In this document: positions 1 to 12,242 of the stretch, piece by piece
How the letters are laid out: every line of letters starts with the position of its first letter
Position numbering within the stretch: position 1 is the stretch's first letter
NCBI GenBank assembly: GCA_037952775.1
Contig: JBANAY010000004.1
Location: forward strand, 10,106,001 to 10,170,000
Length of the DNA stretch: 64,000 nucleotides
Reading direction: 5' to 3'
DNA from: Clonostachys chloroleuca
Lineage: Eukaryota; Ascomycota; Sordariomycetes; Hypocreales; Bionectriaceae
Notes under the pieces: generated by a model
What the model was told of the DNA's origin: nothing
Seen by the model: the letters and a program-made list of their open reading frames with translations, nothing else
Database searches by the model: none
Program-made: the position numbers and the translations under genes

Positions 1-1115
1 GGACTCTCTCGCACACTATCTTGGAGCCAATCATCCATTGACCGGGACCAGTTTGGCCGACCGACCACTTGACTAGGGGATTTATTTCACTGCCATACTG
101 TTAGTGATAGTCTAACGATTCTGCGGGAGTCTTAGTATACCAGAGCATGATGGCTACTCTTTGGTGCGTGATAGTTGAGTTGCTTTTTTCACTAGTTGTA
201 TAAAGTGCATAAATCTGGTGAATAAATGATTGGCGAAGTCCAATTGGTAAAGATAGATGTCACGTGTTATGCAGGATACAGACGCGGGGTTGATGTGATG
301 TTGATGATGCGGTGGTACTCATTGTTCTTCCCCCTTTCAGACTGGACGGAAAGGCATAGAACACGAGTTGAAAGGCAAAGGGGGCTATGGAAAGGGAGAT
401 ATCGCACCCAGTGCCGCGACATGTTTTTTTTTCTTGCCATTTATTTGCATCACAATGATTATTACACCAAAGCCTGCCTGGAGAGATAACTCCGGCTTGG
501 GCGGCCAAAATGAGGCGCGAGCCTAAGGAGAGCTGCAGGTAATAAATGGTACCACCGGGACTGTACTGGAGGGTTGCACTTTTGTTGCACTTTTTCGGGA
601 GGCCGCACTCATGAAACCCATCCACCCTCCTTTGCTGCCTAAAATTGCGGTCGCTTGCATGCTGAGGTCCGACGGCCCTGGGACGCACGAACCGCCCGCA
701 GAATCCAGAACCCGAGACTGTCTTGTATAGCCTCACTTGTACGGCGCCTGTCCTGGACCGACGGGAGTGACTAAGCTAACCTGCGCACAGGTTAGCTGAG
801 TCAGCCCGGGCATTTAAAGTTTAGACCTGCTGGGGGCGAGACCCGGCCAGTGGAGCAGAGCCCTCTGACCCCGCTCTTGCCCGCTGGAGAGACTGCTTTA
901 GACTGCTACCCGATAAGAGGTGGGGTCATTTGGGTCCGTTGCCTGAGCATTATGAGCACTTGTGCCTGCCTCCCGCGTGCGACGACGCGTGATGTTGGAA
1001 CCTAAACAATTCAAGCGTACTTCTAAGCGTACTTCTTAGCCAAACCACCATCCGCTGATGACCGTTACGAGTGTGCCACATCCTTCCATCGCTCACTCCA
1101 AGTGACATTCCCACG
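1..1115. other. Intergenic, no supported gene
   Basis: No reading frame here shows recognisable protein features or splice sites linking it to a neighbour. The frames on both strands around 230-740 overlap each other and look random in composition. The last few hundred bases presumably hold the promoter of the kinase-like gene that starts near 1116. Confidence 0.5.
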
Positions 1116-2013
1116 ATGTCGCTAATGCCGTATCCCATGCGGCGGGCCTCGATCTCCCAGGCACTGATCGATATGCCTAAACCCTACCAGGGCGAGCCTC
1201 AGCGCTACCGTCTCACGGCAAATCAGCCAATTCCTCCTCCCAGAAAGCGAATGGTAAGACTGAACTCTATGTCCGACGCCTCTATTCGGAAGCTAATTCT
1301 TAATACAGAGCTTCTGGTTCCGCACCCGTTGGGTCAGAACTCTCAGCCGCCCAGTCCACCGCGACACTGTAAACCTTCTCCATGCTGAAGTAAAACCGCC
1401 CCCGCTGGTCGTCAGGCTTCCTCTGAAAATGCTTCGCTTCCTTCCAGAGGCGGCCACCATCTGGGCCCAGAAGCATTTCCCCGAATGGTTTCTCCCATCC
1501 ACTCTGATCGTGAAATGCCGGAAGCGAAATGACCCGGAGCACGTCAACTGGCTACCAGCTGACCACGAGCCCCCCTACATGAGTAAATTCGATACCGAGA
1601 TCATGGCCTACGACCAGCTGAAGGATCTCCAAGGTATCGCGATCCCGAAATTCCTGGGACGGACCATCTGCCGCGGCAAGCATGCCATGCTCCTTCAGGA
1701 TGTTCCCGGCGCGTACCTCTCGAATCCCGATGGCGCGACTCTGACCTACAACGAGATGAGAGACCTCCTGGAGCGGTGCTACTATGAGCTGGCCGAGTTC
1801 TCCGCAGTTCAGATCAACCCCAGCACCCGGAACTTTGTCCTTTCGCCTAATCGACAGCGCCTCATGACGGTGGACCTGGAGCACATAATCATGGACCACC
1901 CGGACCTGATTCTCCTTGATTTCGACTCCATATGTGCCCAGGGTGGAGTGGCACGCACGTACGTCGGCCTGCAGAGATACTACCGGAAGGAAGGCTACCT
2001 TGAGCCCGCTTGA
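1116..2013 (+). CDS. Fungal protein-kinase-like protein, two exons
   Basis: Seen: two exons, 1116..1253 and 1309..2013, joined by a 55-nt intron with GTAAGA donor, GCTAATTC branch region and TACAG acceptor, phase 0, giving about 280 aa. Exon 2 is open in frame from SFWFRTRW through VVRLPLKMLRFLPEAA to the stop. The start at 1116 (CACGATGTCG) has better context than the in-frame ATG at 1071. The C-terminal half has the layout of the small kinase-like proteins common in filamentous fungi: LLQDVPGAYL resembles a hinge, and LILLDFDSICAQGG near the end resembles a weak metal-binding D. No HRD-like catalytic loop is obvious between them, so it may be a non-catalytic or degenerate kinase fold. The substrate is unknown. 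It stands alone, with more than 2 kb of apparently empty DNA downstream. Family assignment is by overall look only. Confidence 0.6.
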
Positions 2014-4321
2014 ATGCAAACGCGTCCTTGGCCCTTGGCTAAGTGGTTTGGTTTGTTTGTTTTCCCCTTGCCCCACGAGAGATGGTCCGGATGTTTTAAT
2101 GGTTTTGCAGAAAAAGTTGAATGACTAGAACGCATGTGTACTTGTATGGTAGAGAATGCTTTCTTCATCTCTCCCATTCCCCTCTTCTTTTTCGTCGGCG
2201 TTTCGACCCCTGCGTTGCGCGCGTTGCGATTTCAGCAAGCACAGGTCGTTCAGGATGTTGAGCAGGACTCACTTGAGGTTCGATGTTTTTGAAAGGCAAA
2301 AAAAAACCCTCCCCCCAAACCCAAAAAAAATCGGGCAAGACGTGTTGATGCCAAGTGTAAGACGACATGCGATGTGAGACTAGGGCTTGATTCTGCCTAG
2401 TGTTCGCGGTCTAACTAGCAAAGACAAGTTTCTCCCCCCCTCTTCAACCCGAAAAAAGTTTTTGATTTTCCCCCTCCCTCCGGCTAATATCACACTCGTT
2501 GTTGTTCGGAGAATAGACCTCCCTTGCACAACCAAGCCCTTACACGGGACATTGTCTCGAAGCTTGGCACTCATTGGGAGGCAATGAAGGTATTCGGCAG
2601 GCATATGATGATGTCTATTCTTGGCTTGACAAAGTATGAACACTCAAAATTAAGGGTGTTTCACCTGGCATGAGCAACTGAAGGGAAGTTGCGAGGCTGG
2701 ATTATGAGATGTTATGTGTTATGTTTATCTTGAGGTTCCGAGACTGGGCTATTTGTACTGAATGTGGATTAAGAGGCTCTCGAGGTCTCTAGGACTTGCT
2801 TTTCTTCGTGAAATTTCCTGAAAAATGCAGCAAAAAAAAAAGCTCAATGATGTTTTTAGCTATGTATTAGGAGGTTGTTAGTTTGACATTGCTCACAGAC
2901 TCGCTTAATATGACCAATGCTTTTGGAAACTTGCCAGGTCAACACATCGATATTGCATGTTCTGACTTCGAAGCACCTCTTCCTACGTACGTTATGGCTA
3001 GGATGGTTTCTTTATTGAAGGATTGAAGCTCGCAACACGGTTATGAGGTTGGCTGCATGAGAGACCCAGGGAGCATCTCACCATATAACTCCTTCGGTTG
3101 AAGCAGGATCAGAAGCAGGATCACCGCCTTGATGCGCTCGTGAATCAAGAATCATGCTTCACGACATGGGTTTTCTCGCTTTCTTCTCGCGGGAGTAGCT
3201 TTTCTTCTTTCCATATAACAACCAGTCAACCGGAGGGTCTCTCAAAACACTATTCATTGGTAGGCAGCATCTATCTGTTCATTCCTAGTGGCGTGAAGTG
3301 AACCCAAACGTCCGCTTCCACGACCGTGCCAAGTAGCCTCTCACTAGCATTCGGCAACCTCTTACAAAGGGCATCTGGCAGTAACGTTGTGTTGAAGTCA
3401 TCATGCCTTGTGAGTATCAAGCTCTTGTCCCCTTTCTGTCGAACGTTTGGGTGACAAGATCCTGCAGTTTCGGCGGAAGCAGGAGTACTGGAGGGGGCTT
3501 GATGTAACCAAAGGAGAAAGGGGGAGAGCGGGATGCCGGGCCTAACGATCCCTTTTATTATAGCCGCGACGACCGGTCCCTTAACTGATCAGGCGGGCAA
3601 GCGCCAGATATCGGGGGTACATTACGCTCAGAAGGTATCGAATTACTTTAGCTCAGTGCTCAGGATTCTTGGCTACAGCCCTCCAAGGCTGTCCTGCGGC
3701 TGGTGTTTTATGCGTACGCTCCGGGTTGATGATGATGGATCATGTCTGGAAGTATTACTTCCGAATGACAGTGTAGGCGTAGAACTCTCTCTTTATGGTC
3801 CTTATCTGTTCTGATGTTATTTACCGATGAATACTTATCAAAGACTTACTGAGCCACATGCTTCTGTTCCCCCTTTATGGGTATAGCTTCCAGATTGAGA
3901 GGGTTCTCGGCTGTAGGCATAGCCGTGATGACGGTAAGAGGCAGTCAAGTGGTCAACTCCAGTCGAGAAAACTAAAAAAAAAGGGGCAGAAAATTATATA
4001 GACTGTTAAGTGCTATAAGTACGCAGACCAATGTGCCTTGTAAGTATGCAAACGACCGCAAGATAGTTCTTGAGACTGAATAGTGTCCCAGAATTCCGGA
4101 TATTACTCCCAAGCTTTGTCATACTCATTATGATCCTAAGCTCTCAGGGACAGGCACAAGGAACTAGATGCACTCCAGTGAAACATTACGGCAGATCGAG
4201 ACTGCGGAAGATAACCCTGGTTTCCAATTGTAGGCTAAGCTACCGCATGATATTTGCACAATACATTTCCAACTTCAGCCCCAACTGTGAAGTAGACTGC
4301 GCAGGGGTCAATGGCTTTGAT
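2014..4321. other. Intergenic, 2.3 kb, no supported gene
   Basis: Short frames occur on both strands, but none has a convincing start, splice pattern or recognisable motif. Several A- and T-rich runs are present, for example near 2300-2335 and 2827-2840. The frame at 3533-3814 (+) was considered and not accepted. Confidence 0.45.
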
Positions 4322-5689
4322 CTAGTTCGGGGACTCGACATACTCTGACCCGACTGCAGTCAACTCCGACGCTCTGGCGTTTGCCTCTTCGATGAAGCGG
4401 TCACGATGAGCCTTTGCCAGATTCCTGATGGCTCTGAATGCAAGAGCCCCGTTGATCCACGTTTCAACATCCATGGTCATCCAGAAACCCTTGATCTTCT
4501 TCATATGGCAGTCGGGTCGCCCGCCCGGAGTGACCGGCGCCGATATGAAGTGGGCGTAGATTTTGAGCGCGGCATTGACGGGGTTATACACGAAGCTATA
4601 GGTGTAGGCGATGCGGTCGTACACCGGCACCTCTCTCTTGTAGTTCTGCAGCGCGTGCATCGCGCGGGCGCCGTACGCGCCGTCGAGGCAGGCCTTCCGC
4701 ATTGCGACGCCGGTGCCGCGCCAGAGCGGCTTCGCCTCAAAGAAGAGGTTGGGGGCTACCAGGTGGCTCTTAAGTTTGGATGGCACGATCAGGCTATCGA
4801 GGTCGCTGATGACAGAGGGATGGAGATCCTTGGGGCAGGCCCCGTCGTAGAAGATGGGTGTCGGGCGGACGTTTATCCCGTCGGTCATGTTATTCATGTT
4901 GCTAAAACAAACGTTGCGGTTTTTCGGGAGAGGATAATCGTCTCCGGCGATCTTGGGCATGATTTCGTTCATCACATCTCCTTCCGATCTCATCTCATCG
5001 TGCCATTGCTCGAAGTAGGCGGGGTGAAACAGCTCGTAACTAAAATATTCCCCCGGGAGCGAGGACTTCTCCCTTTCCGGCACCAGGAGCCTGAGATCTC
5101 CCCAGTTCCTTGGCCTCCAGCATGAACATGAGCATGAACATGGAAATGAGGGGCCAAAAAGCCAGATGTTATTGTCGCGCAGATGTTGCTCGAAGTTGTA
5201 GTCGTAAGGAGACGGCGGACCGCTGTCGGCAGTTTCAGTCATTCCAACCACAGACCGACTGGATAGGTCCGGTCGGCAGTCATCGGGGCTCGTTGCATGA
5301 GTGCCGGCTCGCTGGCGGGAATACTATCTCATTGTGTATTAGTTGGATCCTACTCGGGTGAGGCCCAGGCAAAAAAAAGAAAATGGGCAGTCTAGACTTA
5401 CACCAAGGATGTTCCCAAGGTCTAGGCCGCCGTGTCTAGCAAACTTGGCAATATCGTGAAAGGAAACGTCGGGGGCTTTGCGCTTGGGTGAAGCATGCGT
5501 CTTGTTTCGGCGTTCGTGCTCTTTCAAGGCGCGTGGTGTAAGATAGACTTGGGAGAGGTTGTCCCAGAATGCTGGTGGGAAGCGGCGCCGGTCCGTTCTC
5601 TTGGCTGGGTGGAAGCAGCGTCGATCTTCATGGCCACCACGATTCATCAGTCTGTATTCTCCCGGTATGATTGACACCTTAATTGACAT
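4322..5689 (-). CDS. DUF7924-like fungal protein, two exons
   Basis: Seen: exons 5689..5402 and 5323..4322, minus strand, separated by a 78-nt intron with GTAAGT donor, ACTAATAC branch and GATAG acceptor, phase 0; about 429 aa. Exon 1 carries PPAFWDNLSQVYLTPRALKE and FARHGGLDLGNILG. Exon 2 resumes in frame with YSRQRAGTHATSPDD and carries LFFEAKPLWRGTG, GARAMHALQNY and AFRAIRNLAKAHRD. From memory this order of motifs fits a large fungal family of unknown function (DUF7924) found near transposon-rich and accessory regions. No catalytic role is established that I know of. An odd CSCSCSCW stretch lies near residue 140. The start at 5689 is an ATG, but a later one at MNRGGHED is possible. The gene looks intact. 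Confidence 0.7.
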
Positions 5690-6839
5690 TATGTTGATAT
5701 ATCGCGATGAAGAATCAGAAAAAAAGGTCAGAGACGTAGACAGGTTCTGCGAAATTCGAAGTCACAGGGGCAATGTTGCTGGACGTTTGCACACAGATAG
5801 ATGGTCGAGTCGAGGCGGGCTAACTAGGTAGGTACCTGTATTAACCTACTACCCACCGTAGAGTATGTGGGGTGGTCACTGATCACAGTGGATCACGCTA
5901 TCAACGATCCAACGGGACGCCCCGCGCATCCACTGGTGCCCACTGACAGGCATCTCTTGCAGGCCTACCTTGTACGGAGGGGCTTGAGGGGTTGAGGGGT
6001 AACAGGGAGGCATCAGGTATCAATGCACCTGGAGATGTCGAGATTGCAACTACCATAGCGCATAGGCGGGGCCTACCCACCGGGTGTATCTTCCAATGCG
6101 ACGGGAGCTTCAACTCATAGGCCAGTATGTTGGCCTTATGCAGTACCTACCTTGAAAGGTCCGACCCGATGTTGCCCGAATTTATGTGTTTGACCCAGCA
6201 CGATGCAACCACGATGTAACCGAAGGTAGCCTCCCAATGCCACACCAAGTCCTTCAGGACCTACCATGTATCTAGCTGCTGCGTTCCGCGCCACGCATGG
6301 CTTGAGTCGCTTGAAAGCAACGTCAAGGGTCGAGTTCATTTCTTTCAAGCCGGTGTTAGACACAATTGATAATAATAGTACTAGATTTCTGAGTGATTGT
6401 CAGGTAGGCAATAACATCTGCTTAATACGACACAACAGAAAGCAAGATTATGTGACTGGCTGCCATAATATTTCTGCAAGCCACTTGGCCTACCTGTCGA
6501 GGTGCAACTCGGCAGGTACCGTGGGTATGTTCCACTTTTATCGCGCTTTTGAACCAGCCAGAGGTAGGCACGGTGGGGCACACCTCGACATGCCTCAGGA
6601 AGTTGTATTCCATTCATCCTTTACTCCCACACGGTTCGGATCCATGCCAGCTTGTTCTCTCAGGCAGCACATTGGTGAACAAATGCCAGCCGATAATCAC
6701 ATGTCATTGCTTTGTTTCTCTATCCGGATTCCACTCATATAATTCATACTCATAGTCAACATGCAAACCCCGTTATCTCATGCAATGCAACCAGCCCAAA
6801 CCCGTCCTTTTCCAAAAACACCCAAACTCCAACAACCAA
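5690..6839. other. Intergenic between DUF7924-like gene and REV3
   Basis: About 1.15 kb upstream of one minus-strand gene and downstream of REV3. No supported gene. It includes a TAGGTAGGTACC-type motif near 5825-5837 that recurs elsewhere in the window. Confidence 0.5.
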
Positions 6840-9800
6840 TTACCACTCCAAGGCCCTTCGCTCGATCCCGTGGATCAAGCTCTGCATCGCCGGCTCCGTA
6901 CACGCCCTCATCGACTCCAGCCGCCCAACCTGCTTCACCCGGCTCCAAAACACCGGGCAGTCCTTGCTGTCGCACTGCACGTCCCCCAGCACGCCCCGGC
7001 CCCCCTCGCACTGGCGGCACTGAGTCATGACCTCCCGGTACCGCTTCTCCTCGTGCGACAGCCTCGTCTGCAGCGCGTACAGCGCGACCGGCGCCCTCTT
7101 CCTCCCCATGCACCGCCGGCAGACCGTGCTGTTCTGGTAGTTCTTGAACTTGCGCGAGCACACGACGCAGTGCATCGACTGGAAGTACGCCTCGAGCGTC
7201 GTCTTGCGGCCCCCGCGCTGCGCCGCGAACATGTGGCTGTTGTGGTGCTTGACCTTGGGCATCTCGTCGTACCACTGCCGGACGCTCGCCCCGACCAGGT
7301 TGAAGATGCGCTCCAGTGGCGGGATGATGTTCTTGGTGATGTAGTACTGCGCATCCAGCCGCCAGTGCGGGTTTGCGAGTAGGTCCTCCGGCGCAACGCT
7401 CCGGTCCACGAGCCGAGCACCCGGCGCACCGCTGACCACAACATAGGGCACTCTCTCACCATACTGCGGCTCAGCACGGGCATCGGCGAGCATGCGCTTC
7501 GAGCTGATCAGAGCGCCGGCGGGCGCCGTTCCTTTCTCCGAGTACGTCCCAAGGCGCACCTCCTTGGCGAAGCAGAAGTCCTGGATGGAGACGTGGCCGC
7601 GGATGATCTTGCGGCACTGCTCGCGGAAGTAGGATTTGATGCGGCTCAGGTCTGCCGACTCGAACAGCATCCGGAGCGCCTTCTCCTCGATCTTCTGCTC
7701 AGCGGGCGTGCCGTCGCGACGGACCGTTTCGATGCCCTTTGCGTCAAAGTCGGGCTTGGCCTGGTCTCGGCTCTCGTACTTGTAGCCAACGTAGCGCTTC
7801 TTAGCCAGGAGCACGCAGGGGAGGTAAACCTTCTCGAACTTGAGCTTGATGGGGCGCGGGTTCATATTAGTGATCGCATCGGCAATCTCGTTACCAATGT
7901 CAAACGCCTCGTCCTTGGAGCGGCCGGGGAGGTAGACGAATATGCTGTCGGTGTCGCCGTACACAACATGTGCAGCCCATTTCTCGATAGAATGTATGTG
8001 AGCGACTGCCCTTTCGAGAGTCTCGCGCCCAGTTTGAACTATGCTGTCTGCAATTTCGGAACACGGCATCCTGCCTGAGAACGATGCTGACGTGTAGCCG
8101 TAGGTGACGTTCGCAAGGAGCTTCAGTGCAAGCTGACGATTGTTCAGCAGACGCTGCAGCGCCTTGTCCTCCTTGTCCTTCTTCATGCTGCTCTTCACCA
8201 TGACTCTGGTCTCGAGAATCTCCTTGAGCATCTTGGCCAGGAGCGACTTGCGAATCTCAGGCTTGACGTACATCATACCGTTGGGCGAGATGTTGATGTC
8301 GTCTTCCAAGAGCCCAAGCAGACCCTGCTCCCGCCTGTACTCCGTGAACCCCATCTTGTTCATCCCTCGCCAGTCTGTCACACGTCCGAGGAAGGTCGAG
8401 TAGCAGTAGTTGTAAGCGATCATGACGCTGGGATACAGACTCTGAAAGTCGAGAACGAGCAGGGGGCTGTTGTAGAATGCACTCTGCGGCTCCATGACCA
8501 GCGGAAGACACTCGAGGGCGTTCTGGCCGCCGACCTGCTTGCGGCTCGGCGAGACGAGCATGAAGTTCTCCGGCTTGGCGATCCGGAACATGATGGACTC
8601 GACCTTGAACTGCGAGCCGCGGGAGAAGACGGAGAAGAAGTCCACGCCGAGGACCCTGGCCTGCTCGCTGGTTCTCGAGACGAGCTCGTTGGCCTCCAAG
8701 ATCTCCAGGTCAATCCTGGTGCGTGCCTGATAGTATCTCAACACCCGAATCACTTGGGCGATGTTGTGGCTGCGGTACCACCGGGTCAGGACCTCCCAGG
8801 GGTAATGGGGTACTCGGCGATGCAGCAGATGCCACGCAATGTTCTCCATGGTATACTGCAGCAGGTTGAGTTCCCCCCGCATTGCCCTCCAGATGTTGAT
8901 CATATGTCTTCCGGTAACACGGATGGTTGAGGTGGTGTTGAAGCCCCAACGATCGCTCTCCTTGCCGAACCTCCCATGTGAATCGCACTTCATGCGGGAG
9001 AACTGGTCGCACAGGTTGAAGTCATACATGAGCCGGGCCCTCTCGATCAGGAAACCCCAAGAGCTAGCATGGACCTCGAAGCCAGTAAGCACATCCGGGT
9101 CGTGGAAGCGGACAATCTCCACCATCCGGACAAAGACATCAAGCTCGGACGTCTCGCCATGCACTTCCCCAAAGTCTAGCTTCTGCATGCGTCGTGCCAA
9201 AACGCCGTCCTCGCTGAGAACAACCACGCCAGACTGACCGGTTTGGAGATAGTCCTGAGAGCTGTTGGCAGGGTCGTCCGACTTGAACGACCAGAATATA
9301 CACTGGACCTCGTCCTCTTCAGGATTGGGGACGAGTTTGCCACGAGTGTTGACGTGAATCTCCAGGCTCATGGTGCTCATGTAAGACCCCTCAAGCTTCA
9401 CGTTGTCTGACCTGACCCTCGGGGAGTATTTGAAGCCATGTTTATTGTCAGGAGTCGGGCCTTCAATCTGTGAGAGGAAATGGGTCGGAGTCGACTCGAA
9501 TGAATTCTTCAAAGACTGTTCTTGTTGCTTCTCCTGTTTCTGTGACCACCAACTCTCCACTTCCTCGTATGAAGGGGGCAACTTGGCAAAGTCCCAACTG
9601 AGAAGCGTGCAGGGCTCCTTTGTAGCACTATTGGGAGGGTACGGGGAATTCTTGCCACGAGTGGTAGAGGAAACGCCCCCTGTGGGATCAAAGTCGGGCA
9701 GGTAGGGCAAGGTGTTACCTCTTAGACGGAATTCCCGACCAGCATACTCTCGCATCCTCGTCGGGACATCTTTCTCCTTACCGTAAAATGGTTCCTGGTA

Positions 9801-12242
9801 GATTACCGTTGGTACATCATCTTCCTGCTGAGACGACAAGGGCTCGCTGGGACCCGGTGGTGGGACTGCATAAACGAGGGTTTGCGTCGTTGGGTCATCA
9901 CCATCTAGCTCTTCACAAAAGCGTTCCAAGTCATCTTCAGAAGACGAAACTACCGGACGTGGTGTCGAGAGGCCTTGGTCAAAGGAGAGGTCCAACGAGA
10001 GGTCTAACAAGAGGTCTTGGTCACTATCCAGCTCGTCATAAAACTCGTCAAACCCCTCCTGGAGGGATTTATCTTGCGAATCATCATCCTGAGAATCATC
10101 GTCCTGAGAATCATCGTCCTGAGAATCGCCATTTTGGCAAGACATCTCCTCAGAAGCTTCATCCAGCGAAGCACCGTCCAGCGAGGCATCGTCCAGCGAG
10201 GCGTCATTTTGTAAAACATCGTCCCCCGAGGTATCATCCAGAGATGCATCGTCCAGAGAAGCATCATCTTGTGAAGAATCATCCTGAGAGGAAAGAATCG
10301 CGGCACGGGGTGTCGAGAGCCCCTGATCAAAGGAAGCTTCGGAACTAGGACTAGATGGCTCGGGCGCATCCCATTGCGATAGTTCAGGCACCAACCCGTG
10401 GCTCGGCTGACCTGGAAGATGAAGGCCGGGCTTTACTCGAGAATGTGAGACGTTCTTGACAATGGGGAAGTTGATTGTCTGGTCGGCACTGCCCTGGATC
10501 CTCGACATGAGCGATGGCCGGATTCCTTGTGGGCCAGCGGGACTTGATGATGGCCAGAGTTGCGAGCTGTTGAGCTGGGGTTGACCCCCTGGCGGTGGCT
10601 CATCGTGGAATGTGCTGCCCTCCGCTAAAGATCCAAGTTTTACCCGCTTCGTATGTGAGGTTGGCGAGGAGTCAAACAAGGGTCGTTTCCGCGATTGGGA
10701 TGCTTTTTGAGACGCTTCTTGGGAGGGTGGTAGGGAAATTGGCGTCCAGTCGTCAAAGTCGGTCAAGCTAAATGATCCATCCGGGTTTGTCACAGGCTGA
10801 GCAGAAGGAGGAGGTTCCTGGGGAACAAACAACTCTTCTGAGACATGGCCAGCATCCTCCTCACCCATCGCAACGGTATTTTGGGCAGATAGACCCTTAG
10901 CCTTGGCCTGCTCTCGTTCAAATATCGCCTGGAATACGTCTTCGTCCGAGTCGTACGGAAAGTTGAACTCGTCTTGCTCGTCTTGCTTGTCAAGCGGCTG
11001 ATTTTTTTGGGCCGCCGTCTTTGGCTCAGGGGCAAGGCCTAGGGCTGGCAATAGTACTTCGGGGTGGAGGTCCTCGACAGATTGCAGAGCTGTCTTGACG
11101 GAATCCTCAAATGGGGACTTGGTCACAAATGAGTCAAACTCCAGAGGCTTGCACTGCGAATCCAGCTCTTCGCCGACCAGTTCGTGGATGGCTTCACGGA
11201 GTTCCGTTTCTTGGAGCCACGGGTTAGGTTGCGACGCGCGAGACTCTGCTGACATTGAAACAAGAGCCTCGTAGGGCAGAGTGCTGGTTCCCGGCTCCGA
11301 GGAGGGGGCCATCCGCCCCTTTCTGCGCTTGACTTCGTCCCTCCATAGACCAGCCATGCTGAAGACCAGCTTCTGATCGGGGGGTATGGGGTGCCTGCGT
11401 TCGACGAAATCATGGTGCAGTTGCCTCTCATCGACCCTTTGACGGTTTGTTATGTCTTGGACGCATATATCGACCTCAATGGAGCAATGGCTCACGCGCG
11501 GCAGCTCGGACTCGTTTGTAACATTTTGGCTCGGGACGGATTGGCTATGCCACAGGTGCGACGAAGAAAATTCGCCAACTGGATCTGGGACGGGAGCGCG
11601 GAACTTGGTATTCGATGCGTCGATGAACTCGCAGCCGTAGAGGTTGTAGTCGGTCATGAACTGTAGTAGGTATTGGAGGTGGGCTTCGTAAGGTTGAAAG
11701 GGCCGCTTCATGATGGCGCCTTGCTGCAGGAGGTCGGTCAACCTGGTCATGACGACGGGGTTGAACATGTAGATCTTGAGGTAGAACTTGTATCCGACGT
11801 GGAAGCCGTAAAACGGCACGCCCTTGACGAGGGTGATCCTGGCCACGTATCGCGCATTGTTATCGAACTGATCGCGGCGGTAGCTCACGGCAAGGGCTTG
11901 GTCGATGGCGAGGTGCAGGCGGTAGATGTATGCGCCGACTGTTGTTGATGTGTCAGTCAATCAGCACGACTAACACCGAGGGGCAAGGGAGGGGGAACGG
12001 GGCCTACCGGAGTCTTGTGCCAGGTGGCCATCGTACTCGATGTAGAGATAGGGGAATGCGCCGTGGATGTGCGCGCAGACCTTTTGGCCGGTCTCGGTCG
12101 AGCCAAAGACCCTGATGACGGGGACCTTGGGCTGTTTGGAGATGTTGAACGGGCGGACATCGTTGCGCAGCTGCGGATCATAGCGCGTCGGCGTTGCCTG
12201 GTAGTGATCGATGCAATTCAGCCTGACCCGGAAAAGGTCCAT
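6840..12242 (-). CDS. REV3: DNA polymerase zeta catalytic subunit REV3
   Basis: B-family polymerase for error-prone translesion synthesis in the nucleus, acting with REV7 and the POL31/POL32-type subunits. Seen: exon 1 12242..12008 (MDLFRVRLNCID start) and exon 2 11938..6840, joined across a 69-nt intron (GTAGGC donor, AACAACAG acceptor, phase 1) so that AHIHGAFPYLYIEYDGHL runs into VGAYIYRLHLAIDQALA; about 1777 aa. Polymerase motifs: DFQSLYPSVM near residue 1240, LALKLLANVTYGY near 1350 and VYGDTDSIF near 1405. The C terminus has two Cys clusters: CVVCSRKF...CRRC near 1670-1690, and CRQCEGG...CDSKDC near 1717-1745, which in this family binds the [4Fe-4S] cluster. The length suits fungal REV3. 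The middle is long, acidic and repetitive (see 10070-10295). The 5.1-kb exon is fully open, unlike several neighbours with single-base breaks. Confidence 0.95.
10070..10295 (-). repeat. 15-bp coding repeats in REV3 (acidic pentapeptides)
   Basis: Inside REV3 the minus strand encodes runs of DSQDD (at least three tandem near-identical 15-bp units, about 10081-10126) and about ten variants of ASLDD (10155-10295). This is a coding minisatellite in the presumably disordered linker between the N-terminal domain and the polymerase core. Confidence 0.8.
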
